Translations under genes and position numbers: made by a program
Assembly (NCBI RefSeq): GCF_003946405.1
Contig: NZ_RHOG01000001.1
Location: 1 to 64,000 of the forward strand
DNA length: 64,000 bases
Origin: Lacticaseibacillus yichunensis
GTDB taxonomy: Bacteria > Bacillota > Bacilli > Lactobacillales > Lactobacillaceae
Direction of reading: 5' to 3'
Notes under the pieces: model-generated
The model's database searches: none
What the model saw: the letters and a program-made list of their open reading frames with translations, nothing else
Told to the model about the DNA's origin: nothing
Shown: piece by piece, positions 48,991 to 56,515 of the stretch
Position numbering within the stretch: position 1 is the first letter of the stretch
Layout: each line of letters starts with the position of its first letter

Positions 48991-50190
48991 TTACAGACGC
49001 CGGCCGAAGCTCGGGCTGAAGTAAGAGATGCTTTGGATGGAAACGCTCTGGCCTGGTGCTGGTGCATGAATGTAGCGACCGCCGCCAATGTAGATACCGA
49101 CGTGATAGGCGCTGCCAACCCCGCCCCAGAAGACAAGATCGCCAACCTGTAAGTTGCTCAGGGAAACGTAGGTGCCAACTGTGCTTTGCGCCATGGATGT
49201 CCGTGGAAGTGAGACACCTGCAGCACGCTCAACATACTGAACAAAACCGGAGCAATCGAACCCAGCAGGAGTAGATCCGCCATAGACATAAGGGACACCA
49301 AGATAATTTTCCGCAATGCCAACGATGCCGGTCGCGTTGCTGCTAGCCTTTGGCGTGGTCGTCGCGGTGCTCTTCTTAGAGACGGTGACGGTCTGAGTCG
49401 CAGCCTTGACCGGGGTGTTCGTCGCGGTCTGGACCATCTTGGCCTTGGCTGCTTCTGTCTCCTTGGCTGCCTTCAGCGTTGCCGCTGCGGCGGTCGCACT
49501 GTTCAGCTTGTTTTGCAACGCGACAAGTTCGGTCTTGTGCGCGTTGTATTCCTTGGTCAGGGCCGCCTGCGACTTCACTGCGGCTTTCTTCAAGGTCACG
49601 AGCTGCTTTTGATCTTGAACCAGCTTGTCTTGCTTGGCGACCAGCTGCGTCTTTTTCGTCTGCTGGTCCTTGCGAATGTCGCTAAGCTTGGTCTTTGCGG
49701 CTTCCACAGAGTTCATGGCGTCTTTGTTTGCCTGATCGAGCTTGTTGACGGTCAAGGTGCGGTCAACAAGGTCGGAAAGGTTCGTCGAGTTGAGCAGGAA
49801 ATCGAAATAAACGTTGCCCGTCACGCTGTCCCCTGCCTTTTTCTGCAAGGAGATCAGCTGCTTTTTGAGCACCTTTTTGCGTGAGGTCAATTCAGAACTC
49901 GCCTGGGCGATCTTGCCATCATAGGCCTTGATCGTCTTGCTGGTCGCCGTGATCTGCGTGCGGGTGCTGGCGATCGCAACGATCTTATCGGAGACATCGT
50001 TGTTCAGCTTGTCGACTTTGCCGGTCGCGACCTGGATCTTGGCCAGCAGTTGTGCACTTTCACTTTGATTGGCAGAAACAGCGGCGCGCGCATCCGAGAC
50101 GTCATCGGCGGATACGACTTGGCCTTCCCCAACACCGGCGGCGATCATTGTCGCAGCGGCGAAAACAGTCAGTACTTTCGAGAACTTCAT
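48991..50190 (-). CDS. Secreted NlpC/P60 peptidoglycan endopeptidase, p75/Msp1-like
   Basis: A 399-residue secreted hydrolase. Signal peptide ends near VVSADD; residues ~30-245 form a long PcsB-type coiled coil with the conserved [16 protein letters not shown]; a Thr/Ala linker follows; and the NlpC/P60 catalytic domain is at ~285-399 with the Cys in PAGFDCSGFVQYV, His in YHVGIYIGGG and the third residue in RYIHAPAP. The layout matches Msp1/p75 of the L. casei group, a D-glutamyl-L-lysyl endopeptidase in daughter-cell separation. A near-perfect WalR box lies upstream. Confidence 0.9.
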   Translation of the reverse strand: MKFSKVLTVFAAATMIAAGVGEGQVVSADDVSDARAAVSANQSESAQLLAKIQVATGKVDKLNNDVSDKIVAIASTRTQITATSKTIKAYDGKIAQASSELTSRKKVLKKQLISLQKKAGDSVTGNVYFDFLLNSTNLSDLVDRTLTVNKLDQANKDAMNSVEAAKTKLSDIRKDQQTKKTQLVAKQDKLVQDQKQLVTLKKAAVKSQAALTKEYNAHKTELVALQNKLNSATAAAATLKAAKETEAAKAKMVQTATNTPVKAATQTVTVSKKSTATTTPKASSNATGIVGIAENYLGVPYVYGGSTPAGFDCSGFVQYVERAAGVSLPRTSMAQSTVGTYVSLSNLQVGDLVFWGGVGSAYHVGIYIGGGRYIHAPAPGQSVSIQSISYFSPSFGRRL

Positions 50191-50241
50191 TTATCCACTC
50201 ACTCCCCAGTGATTCATTAACTACGAGGATAGCAGATGCCC

Positions 50242-50258
50242 GTTACATTTGCGTTACA
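50242..50258 (-). promoter_or_regulatory. WalR box upstream of the p75-like gene
   Basis: Minus-strand TGTAACGCAAATGTAAC (50258-50242) fits the WalR consensus TGTWAH-N5-TGTWAH exactly. A TATCCT -10-like element follows about 10 bases downstream. WalRK controls cell-wall hydrolases in Firmicutes. Confidence 0.7.
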
Positions 50259-50333
50259 AACGTGTTAACATCGCGCGACGGTCTGCGGTTTCTCATAACA
50301 GACGTCATATTTAGATGCGTTTTCATGGCGCCA

Positions 50334-50360
50334 TTAAAAAAAGCCGCCCGATTGCGGCGA
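50334..50360 (-). terminator. Terminator of the 116-residue protein gene
   Basis: GCCGC and GCGGC with a six-base loop, followed by seven T residues on the minus strand, directly after the stop codon at 50370. Confidence 0.75.
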
Positions 50361-50369
50361 CTTCGGTGA

Positions 50370-50720
50370 TCAATCCGTTGATTCGATGATCGGCGTCACC
50401 GCGACAGACAGCTGAAACTGCTCCGTTTCGTCCATCACCGAGATGATGAAATGGTCATCCGCCAGCCAGTTGACGGTCAGATTGTCCCCTGTCTCATCAT
50501 CCAGCGCATGTAGGTCCGCCTGTTTGGCCATCAGGACCTGCATCACCTCATCCGTCAGCGCATGCAGATCTGCCAGCGGTGACGCGGCGAGACCTGCGAT
50601 CACCTGACTGAGGGCCTGGCGAATCGCTTTTTCAAAATCCAGCGGTTCATCATCGAGTCCACTGTGAAAAACTGTCAACGAGACATCTTGAAACATCGCA
50701 CCGACTACCGCATAGCGCAT
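50370..50720 (-). CDS. Conserved-looking hypothetical protein
   Basis: A 116-residue soluble protein starting MRYAVVGAMFQDVSL. It alternates predicted strands and helices (AIRQALSQVIAGLAA; NLTVNWLADDHFIISVMD) and has no signal or membrane segment. I do not recognise the family. The start at 50720 is preferred because GGGGCG lies close by and a TATACT -10 element at about 50751-50756 (minus strand) would begin the transcript just before it. It has its own terminators on both sides, sitting alone between the two hydrolase genes. Confidence 0.6.
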   Translation of the reverse strand: MRYAVVGAMFQDVSLTVFHSGLDDEPLDFEKAIRQALSQVIAGLAASPLADLHALTDEVMQVLMAKQADLHALDDETGDNLTVNWLADDHFIISVMDETEQFQLSVAVTPIIESTD

Positions 50721-50778
50721 CTTATCGCCCCATTCGCCTTGATAAACAAAGTATACCATCTTCCCTGTTGGAATATGA

Positions 50779-50811
50779 AAAAGAAGACGCGATGTCATCT
50801 CGCGTCTTCTT
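50779..50811 (-). terminator. Terminator of the p40-like gene
   Basis: AAGAAGACGCGA (50781-50792) pairs perfectly with TCGCGTCTTCTT (50800-50811), followed on the minus strand by T residues. Confidence 0.85.
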
Positions 50812-50822
50812 GAAAGAGTTGC

Positions 50823-52064
50823 TTAGTGGTGAATGTAGGTGTAGCTTGTCGCATTGCTGATCGTCTGAGTATTCGGGCCAGCTGGATTGGAGAAGCCCAT
50901 GCCGCCTTGGTTAAAGGTCACACTGTTACCGGAAACGCCAGTCACATAAGCCACATGTCCATAGCTTGGGTCTGCCGTCCAATTGCCAACGCTTTGGCCT
51001 GGAAGAAAGACGATGATCGAGCCAACTTCAGGGGTGTGGTCGACATCAAAGCCCGCCGCCTGAGCAGAGGCACCCCACTGGCCACCATTGCCCCACATGT
51101 TGCCAGCCCACGGTGCAACACTCTTCACATACCAGGTGCACTGACCCCATGCATAGCTGTTGCCGCTGTCACCAGCGTCGTGCGTGGCGCCATTGCTCGA
51201 GTTGTTTTGATTTGTTGTTGTCGTCGTGGTCGGCGTTGCAACTGTAGCCGCCTTCTTCGTGACAACGGTGGTGCTTGCAAGCTTGGCAAGGCGTGCCTGA
51301 CGCGCAGCCGCCTGAGCCTGTTCAAGAGCCTTGGTGTAAGCTGCTGCTTCAGCTGCTTGGGCCTTGGCAAAAGTGGCCTGCAGTTTCACCAACGTCGAGC
51401 GGTTTGCTTTGATCTTTTTGTTCAAAGCAGATTGCTCAGCCTTGGCCTCTTTTTGAAGGGAAACCAAGTTGGCTTTGTCGGAAACGAGCTTGTCTTTGCT
51501 GTCGACCAAGCTTGTCTTCTTGTCTTCCTGGTTCTTCTGCAAACCGGCCAGCTTGTTTTTCGCGCTGACAACTGAATCCATGGCGTCTTTGTTCGCTTGG
51601 TTCAGCTTATTCACGGTGAAGGAGCGGGAAACAAGGTCGGAAAGGCTCTGGGAGTTCAGCACGAAATCGACATAAACATTGCCGGTCACACTGTCGCCCG
51701 CTTGCTTCTGCAAGGACTTGAGCTGTTTTTTCATGACATTGTCGCGCGCCTTGACTTCGGCTTTGGCCTCATTGATCTGGCCGCCAAGCTTGGTGATGGT
51801 CTTGGTCGTGTCATCGATCTTGTCTTGTGTCGCGGTGATCGACTTATTTTTTGCGGTGATATCGTTATTCAGTTTAATGACCTTACTGTTGGCCGTCGAA
51901 ATCTGGTCAAGCAGCAATTCGGTCTTCGTTTTATTAGCCGTAATGGCGTTTTGCGCGTCGGATGAGGCACTGGCGGAAACAGGGGTTGCCCCAACAGCTC
52001 CTGCAGAGGCAAGAATGAACCCCGCGGCCAGAATACCAGTTAGTAATTGATGTGCTTTCATCAC
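50823..52064 (-). CDS. Secreted CHAP-domain hydrolase, p40/Msp2-like
   Basis: A 413-residue secreted protein. Signal peptide ([16 protein letters not shown]), PcsB-type coiled coil at ~35-260 with [16 protein letters not shown], an Ala/Thr/Asn linker, and a C-terminal CHAP domain (~295-413) with the catalytic Cys in [11 protein letters not shown], His in [11 protein letters not shown] and FNQGGMG. Architecture matches Msp2/p40 of L. casei and L. rhamnosus, a secreted muramyl-peptide hydrolase known for effects on host epithelium. The coiled coils of this and the p75-like protein are clearly related. WalR-like site upstream. Confidence 0.9.
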   Translation of the reverse strand: MMKAHQLLTGILAAGFILASAGAVGATPVSASASSDAQNAITANKTKTELLLDQISTANSKVIKLNNDITAKNKSITATQDKIDDTTKTITKLGGQINEAKAEVKARDNVMKKQLKSLQKQAGDSVTGNVYVDFVLNSQSLSDLVSRSFTVNKLNQANKDAMDSVVSAKNKLAGLQKNQEDKKTSLVDSKDKLVSDKANLVSLQKEAKAEQSALNKKIKANRSTLVKLQATFAKAQAAEAAAYTKALEQAQAAARQARLAKLASTTVVTKKAATVATPTTTTTTNQNNSSNGATHDAGDSGNSYAWGQCTWYVKSVAPWAGNMWGNGGQWGASAQAAGFDVDHTPEVGSIIVFLPGQSVGNWTADPSYGHVAYVTGVSGNSVTFNQGGMGFSNPAGPNTQTISNATSYTYIHH

Positions 52065-52117
52065 ACGTCCACCTACACTTTCGATTTACTCAACGAGAGC
52101 TAGTGTACAGTTGGTGT

Positions 52118-52134
52118 GTTACGAGAGCATTACA
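52118..52134 (-). promoter_or_regulatory. WalR-box-like site upstream of the p40-like gene
   Basis: Minus-strand TGTAAT-GCTCT-CGTAAC (52134-52118) matches the WalR consensus with one mismatch. The rest of the 52065-52420 gap is AT-rich, with two TGTCACA copies at 52171 and 52184, and shows no coding sequence or other recognisable feature. Confidence 0.5.
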
Positions 52135-52420
52135 AGGCAATTACCATGCGGCAACAATTCGTTTCCGCTGTCACAAACTTTTGTCACAGTCCGCAATATG
52201 ACGCCTTTTAGCTAACTTAGTGAGTCATCTTGCGATAAGTTTTAATTTGTAATTATCAAAAGGTTTCCCTGTGTAGTCCGGGGATGCGATGGTCCTCATG
52301 AAATAGTCACTGTGAGAATAAGCAGTGGCTGTTTGACCGCCTTAACCAAAACTTTGTATTTGGTCATTGTTTGTTACTTAACAACCAGGCCTCTGCTGTC
52401 TACACAAGTCGTCCGCAACG

Positions 52421-52456
52421 AAAAAAACGCATCCCGTTTTGGCAGCGAGATGCGTC
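52421..52456 (-). terminator. tyrS: tyrS terminator
   Basis: ACGCATC and GATGCGT pair with a ~15-base loop, followed by seven T residues on the minus strand, just past the tyrS stop codon. Confidence 0.8.
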
Positions 52457-52473
52457 CCTATTTTCAACAAATG

Positions 52474-53730
52474 TTAGTCAGTCACATTGACCAGGAAGTA
52501 TTTCTTCTTCCCGCGCCGGACAATCACATATTTGCCGTCAAAATGACTCGCCGGATCGATCACCGCGTCAAGGTCCTGTTCGCGCTGGCCATTGACCGTG
52601 ATGGCGCCATTTTGCACGTCTTCGCGGGCCTGACGCCGCGATGGCTCGATGCCCGTCGTATCGACCAGCCAGGTGATGATGTTTTCAGCGACAGCCGGCG
52701 ACGACTTTTGTGGCACCTGGGAAAAGCCCTGCTTGATCTCCTCTGCAGTCAGGTCCTGAACATCGCCGGAAAACAGCGCGGCGGAGATCGCCTCGGCCTG
52801 CTTGACCGCCTCTTCGCCATGAACGAAGGTGGTGACTTCCTCGGCCAGGCGCCGCTGTGCTTCCCGCTTTTCCGGATGCGCCTGCATGGCTTCGACCAGT
52901 TCTGCGATCTCGTCTTGCGACAGGAAGGTGAAAAACTTGAGGAATTTTTCCACATCGGCATCGTCTTGGTTGAACCAGAACTGGTAGAACTCATACGGCG
53001 AGGTCTTCTCTGGATCCAGCCAAACAGCGCCACCAGCGGATTTGCCAAACTTGGTGCCATCGGACTTGAGCATCAGCGGGTTGGTCAACCCGTAAACTTT
53101 GGCATCCGCGCCTTCGATCTTATGAATCAGATCGATGCCAGCGGTGATATTGCCCCACTGGTCGGCGCCGCCCAGCTGCACCTGCACGTCCTCGTTTTGA
53201 TAGAGCTTGAGGAAATCCACCGACTGAAGGATCTGGTACGTGAATTCGGTGAAGGAGATTCCACTTTCAAGCCGACTGGCGACAACTTCCTTGGCCAGCA
53301 TTTGGTTGACCGGGAATAATTTGCCGTAATCGCGCAGAAAATCCAGCAATGAGATCTTGGACAGCCAACTGTAATTGTCGACGATCTCAAAGTTGTCGCG
53401 GCCAAACATTCGCTCCATTTGTGCCGTCAGCTTCTTGGCATTATTTTGAATCGTTTCCATCGACTGCAGCACACGCTCGGAATTGCGACCGCTGGGATCC
53501 CCAATCGAGCCGGTCCCACTTCCAATCAGGATCACCGGCTTGTGCCCCATCAGCTGAAAACGTTTGAGCATCATAAACGGAATCAGATGCCCGACATGAA
53601 GCGAGTCGCCGGTCGGATCGGTTCCGACATAGATGCCGACATGTTTTTCCGTCGTTAATTTGCGAAGCCCTTCCTCATCTGTCATCTGATTCAGCGCACC
53701 GCGCCAGGCGAGTTCATCTAAGATATTCAT
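52474..53730 (-). CDS. tyrS: Tyrosyl-tRNA synthetase
   Basis: A 418-residue class I synthetase charging tRNA-Tyr. The HIGH-type motif is GDSLHVGHLIP, tyrosine-binding segments include YVGTDPTG and QLGGADQWGNITAG, the KMSKS-type loop is KSDGTKFGKSAGG, and an S4 RNA-binding domain ends the protein (QAREDVQNGAITVNG). The ATG at 53730 has GGAGG six bases upstream; the frame stays open upstream but without a site. Controlled by a tyrosine T-box leader. Confidence 0.97.
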   Translation of the reverse strand: MNILDELAWRGALNQMTDEEGLRKLTTEKHVGIYVGTDPTGDSLHVGHLIPFMMLKRFQLMGHKPVILIGSGTGSIGDPSGRNSERVLQSMETIQNNAKKLTAQMERMFGRDNFEIVDNYSWLSKISLLDFLRDYGKLFPVNQMLAKEVVASRLESGISFTEFTYQILQSVDFLKLYQNEDVQVQLGGADQWGNITAGIDLIHKIEGADAKVYGLTNPLMLKSDGTKFGKSAGGAVWLDPEKTSPYEFYQFWFNQDDADVEKFLKFFTFLSQDEIAELVEAMQAHPEKREAQRRLAEEVTTFVHGEEAVKQAEAISAALFSGDVQDLTAEEIKQGFSQVPQKSSPAVAENIITWLVDTTGIEPSRRQAREDVQNGAITVNGQREQDLDAVIDPASHFDGKYVIVRRGKKKYFLVNVTD

Positions 53731-53761
53731 GCTTTCCTCCATTTTTCGTGTCATTGGCCGA

Positions 53762-53982
53762 AAAAAAGTCCCTGCTTGCAATTTGCAAACAGGGACGAGT
53801 CATCGCGGTACCACCCTTGTTATGGCCGAGGCCATCACTTGTCGATGCATAGCGGCATCACCCGCGATCAAAATGACTGAGCGTAATTTCGCGTATTGTT
53901 GCGGGATCGGCTCACAGCGACTGCCGACTCTCTGGGACCGCGCAACAAAGCTACTGAACTCTTTCGGTCGAATTATTAATGT
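53762..53982 (-). promoter_or_regulatory. Tyr-specific T-box leader and terminator of tyrS
   Basis: The T-box sequence AGGGTGGTACCGCG is at 53817-53804 on the minus strand, followed by the terminator GTCCCTG...CAGGGAC (53796-53768) and a T run. Stem I starts near 53975 with AGAGAGTCGG, and the specifier loop CAATACGCGA presents UAC (Tyr) at 53895-53893. An extended -10 TGCTATGCT lies at about 53997-53989. Uncharged tRNA-Tyr should pair and switch the terminator off. Confidence 0.93.
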
Positions 53983-54056
53983 CAGTTTAGCATAGCACTG
54001 CGGCAAAGAAAAGAGCGGGCCTAGAATCGGCAACAGGCAAGCACCAGTCTTTTTCC

Positions 54057-54095
54057 CCGGCGTCTTTCCTTCCAATCGACACGGAAAGACGCCGG
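54057..54095. repeat. 13-bp inverted repeat upstream of the tyrS leader
   Basis: CCGGCGTCTTTCC (54057-54069) and GGAAAGACGCCGG (54083-54095) are perfect complements with a 13-base loop. No T run follows on either strand, so it is not a standard terminator. Confidence 0.55.
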
Positions 54096-54322
54096 CTATA
54101 CTCGCCTCGGTCCCTCTTTACATTTCAAATCGTATTTGCCAGGCGAAATGTGTTCTTTATTGAACAATCGATTTAACCAGATTCAGGAGGTAATTCCGCC
54201 GCCGCAAAGATGAGTTTGTGGAAGCAGATAGCCTATATTACCGCCGTCATAATGCGGGTTTTCTAGAAACGTCTCGAAGAATCATTTACGTATATTGTAC
54301 ACATTTTTTACAACCTAAAATG

Positions 54323-54351
54323 TTGACGTATTCGCTTACCAGGGTTATTAT
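54323..54351 (+). promoter_or_regulatory. Strong promoter of the putative non-coding RNA
   Basis: TTGACG (54323-54328) and TATTAT (54346-54351) are exactly 17 bases apart, with an overlapping TATAAT at 54349-54354. No gene on this strand follows within 1 kb, which points to an RNA product. Confidence 0.75.
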
Positions 54352-54357
54352 AATCGT

Positions 54358-54646
54358 GACACTGAGAGGCGTGGAGGAGCTGGCCACGAGTTCTCTCCCA
54401 GCGTCGGTCAGTCCGGCGGGAACCAACCCGCGACCCACCCCGAGCGACGCAATGACGGTTACCTGCAGTAAGGGGGTAACCCAAAGGGCTTAAACGGACC
54501 CGGTACTGGGAAGTACCGGAAAAATGTACCACCTGCATTTCAAACTGAATAAGTTCCCTAACACCGACGGGAGGAATCTCGAAAATGAAGAGGGAAAGGG
54601 ATCCAACCTAAAATTTGGCAGGCCGGAGCACGCTTCGGCCTGTTTG
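54358..54646 (+). ncRNA. Putative structured non-coding RNA, family not recognised
   Basis: About 290 bases between a strong promoter and a hairpin CAGGCCG/CGGCCTG (54619-54642) followed by TTT. The region is GC-rich after an AT-rich upstream part and has no credible ORF. Stems visible in order: GTGG/CCAC within GAGAG/CTCTC (54363-54397); GCGTCG/CGACGC (54401-54450) enclosing GCGGG/CCCGC; GGTTACC/GGTAACC (54457-54482); CCGGTAC/GTACCGG (54499-54519); TTCCCT/AGGGAA (54554-54597). It does not match RNase P, tmRNA, SRP, 6S or a riboswitch I know. The stretch 54100-54320 before it is AT-rich and shows no supported gene. Confidence 0.6.
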
Positions 54647-54662
54647 CTGTGCCCTCAATAAG

Positions 54663-54725
54663 AAAAGACCCCAGGAACGTTCAGGCGCTGCGACATTGCG
54701 CCACCTGAACGTTCCTGGGGTCTTT
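54663..54725 (-). terminator. Bidirectional terminator between arsR and the RNA gene
   Basis: A very long perfect inverted repeat (AAAGACCCCAGGAACGTTCA with its complement at 54706-54725), loop ~16 bases, T residues on both strands. It ends arsR and would stop any readthrough from the RNA gene. Confidence 0.9.
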
Positions 54726-54742
54726 ACGACTATATCAATTAT

Positions 54743-55078
54743 TCACAGTCCCTGACTCTGTCGGCGCAGTGCCCGGGTCAGGCGCTCGAGACGGGCGATC
54801 GTATCGTCGAGTGTCAAATAATAGTAGACAACATTGCCCACCTGCCGAGAATCCACCATGCCGATGTCGCGCAAGGTCTTGAGATGATGCGACGTGGCCG
54901 GCTGAGACAGGCCAATTTTCTCCGCGAGGTCGTTGACCTTGATGCCGCGATCTCCGGAGACTTCCCCAAGTAACATGATCAGCTTCTGCCGATTGGCGTT
55001 CGACAACGCGTTCAGATGACCGATGTCGAGCTTGAATTCATTCAATGCCTCTTGCTGCGCTGCAGAATACTCCGTCAT
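54743..55078 (-). CDS. ArsR-family transcriptional regulator
   Basis: A 111-residue winged-helix regulator. The recognition region is LAEKIGLSQPATSHHLKTLR (~50-70) and the wing GMVDSRQVGNVVYYYLTLD. The metal-binding ELCVCDL motif is absent, with DLAEKIGLS in its place, so it probably does not sense arsenic or cadmium through the alpha-3 site. It is divergent from apbE across the repeat E pair. Target unknown. Confidence 0.85.
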   Translation of the reverse strand: MTEYSAAQQEALNEFKLDIGHLNALSNANRQKLIMLLGEVSGDRGIKVNDLAEKIGLSQPATSHHLKTLRDIGMVDSRQVGNVVYYYLTLDDTIARLERLTRALRRQSQGL

Positions 55079-55122
55079 GATGACGCCTCCCCAAAGTTTC
55101 GGTGCTGAAACAGCCTGTGCGT

Positions 55123-55243
55123 TGTCGGGCTCTGGTGCGCATCGCCGAGACAGCTAGGTACGCCCATCACTCGGTGGCAAGATGCGCCACCAAGCGCTGG
55201 GCTAGCCTACCTGCTCGGCCATGGTCGCGCACCTTCGCACCCA
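55123..55243 (+). repeat. Hairpin repeat family, element E1
   Basis: A ~121-bp element starting TGTCGGGCTCTGG and ending CGCACCCA. Outer arms GCCGAG/CTCGGC and inner GGTGGC/GCCACC pair. It is in tandem with E2 in the divergent gap between arsR and apbE (55079-55444); nothing else is seen there except the apbE promoter. Confidence 0.75.
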
Positions 55244-55245
55244 GA

Positions 55246-55355
55246 TGTCGGGCTCTGGTGCGCATCGTCGAAACAGTTAGGTACGCCCATCACTCGCTGG
55301 CAAGATGCGCGGGCTAGCCTACCTGCTTGACCATGACCGCGCGCCTCCGCACCCA
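55246..55355 (+). repeat. Hairpin repeat family, element E2 (internally deleted)
   Basis: A ~110-bp near copy of E1, clearly a recent duplicate. It has lost the inner CCACCAAGCGCT arm, so its apical stem is broken, and it carries several point changes in the outer stem. Confidence 0.75.
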
Positions 55356-55392
55356 GATGCAGGTCCATTGTTGCCGCAACGCGAAAAAACGC

Positions 55393-55421
55393 TTACACTA
55401 GATGTACAGGTTCAGTATAAC
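55393..55421 (+). promoter_or_regulatory. apbE promoter
   Basis: TTACAC (55393-55398) and TATAAC (55416-55421) separated by 17 bases, 24 bases before the apbE start codon. Confidence 0.6.
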
Positions 55422-55444
55422 ACTGATCAAAGGAAGGTATTCTC

Positions 55445-56380
55445 ATGAGTGAATATGTCTCGTTCAAAGCACTTGGCGCGACCAACGACTTGACGATCTA
55501 TGGCGGCGGCACCCCGGAAACATTTGACCACAGCATCGCGCTGGTCTCAGCCTATTCCCGCCTCTTATCCTTTTATGATAAAGACTCCATCATTAGCCAG
55601 ATCAATCAAAATGCTGGCGTGGCGCCGGTGACAATCGAGGTGCGCCCAGTTTTCAACCTGATCGCACGGGCCGTGGCCTGGAGCAAGCGCGGCGCGGGGT
55701 ACAATGCGCTGATCGGGCCGCTGGTCGCCTTGTGGCATATCGGCTTCGATGACGCCGAAGTGCCTGACGAAGCGGCCATTCAGGAAAAATTGCGGCTGTG
55801 TGACCCAGATCTGGTGGCGCTTGACGGCGAGAACCAGACCGTTTTTCTCACCCGCGCCGGCATGGAACTGGATCTGGGCGGCATCGCCAAGGGATTCATC
55901 CTCGATGAGCTCAAGCGGCTATGGGCCAAGGAAGGCGTCACCGGTGGGCGGATCAATTTGGCCGGCAACGAGGTGTTGTTCCGCAATAGCGCCTCGAACA
56001 TTCCGCTGTGGCAAGAGCCCATCGCTGATCCGCGCGACCCAGACGCTTTGCCGATCGCGACCTTGACCACGGCGCCAAACGCAGTGGTCACCACCGGCAT
56101 CTTTTTCCGCCACTTCGATAAAAATGGCCAGATGTATCACCACTTGCTGGATCCAAAGACCGGCCGGCCCGTCGACTCCGACATGGCCAGCATCACCGTT
56201 GTCGCCGACTCCGCGGAAACCGCCGATGTGCTCTCCTCAGTCGGCTTTTACCAAGGCCTGCCGGGTGGCCTGGACTTCATCGAAAACGAAGGCGCAGAGG
56301 CGATCTTCATCACAAAGGATATCCGCATGACCCAAACCAGTGGCCTGCGCGAGACCCTCCTGCCGACCATGGGCAACTGA
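55445..56380 (+). CDS. apbE: FAD:protein FMN transferase (ApbE)
   Basis: A 311-residue flavin transferase that attaches FMN to Thr/Ser of extracytoplasmic or redox partner proteins using FAD. Signature parts are MELDLGGIAKGFILDELK, GRINLAGNEVLF (the usual NLGGN is NLAGN here), TTGIFFRHF and HLLDPKTGRPVDSDM with the metal-binding Asp. No signal peptide is seen, as in other lactobacillar ApbE copies acting in the cytoplasm. AAGGAAGG precedes the ATG. No obvious flavinylated partner lies beside it. Confidence 0.92.
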   Translation: MSEYVSFKALGATNDLTIYGGGTPETFDHSIALVSAYSRLLSFYDKDSIISQINQNAGVAPVTIEVRPVFNLIARAVAWSKRGAGYNALIGPLVALWHIGFDDAEVPDEAAIQEKLRLCDPDLVALDGENQTVFLTRAGMELDLGGIAKGFILDELKRLWAKEGVTGGRINLAGNEVLFRNSASNIPLWQEPIADPRDPDALPIATLTTAPNAVVTTGIFFRHFDKNGQMYHHLLDPKTGRPVDSDMASITVVADSAETADVLSSVGFYQGLPGGLDFIENEGAEAIFITKDIRMTQTSGLRETLLPTMGN

Positions 56381-56383
56381 GCG

Positions 56384-56455
56384 AAAAAAATGGCGCAGTC
56401 CTGATCATGAACGCACAAAAACGGCGTCGAGGCTACATGCCCCGGCGCCATTTTT
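56384..56455. terminator. Bidirectional terminator between apbE and glgP
   Basis: AATGGCGC (56389-56396) and GCGCCATT (56445-56452) close a ~64-base hairpin flanked by A7 and T5, able to end apbE on one strand and the glycogen operon on the other. Confidence 0.75.
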
Positions 56456-56515
56456 GTATATCCAGATCAATTGCCAGCTTTCATCTCCGTTTTTGCGACG
56501 CCTCGATCAGTCCCC

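Noticed and set aside
54210-54266. 18-codon ORF (MSLWKQIAYITAVIMRVF) as a small hydrophobic toxin
   Set aside because: The AGGAGG sequence is ~18 bases from the ATG, too far for normal initiation, and there is no antisense RNA or other toxin-antitoxin feature.
54358-54460. SAM, TPP or c-di-AMP riboswitch in the putative RNA
   Set aside because: Short look-alikes occur (GAGAGGCGTGGAGGAGCTGG, CTGAGAGG, GGGAACCAA) but the remaining conserved blocks of these classes are absent and no same-strand gene follows.
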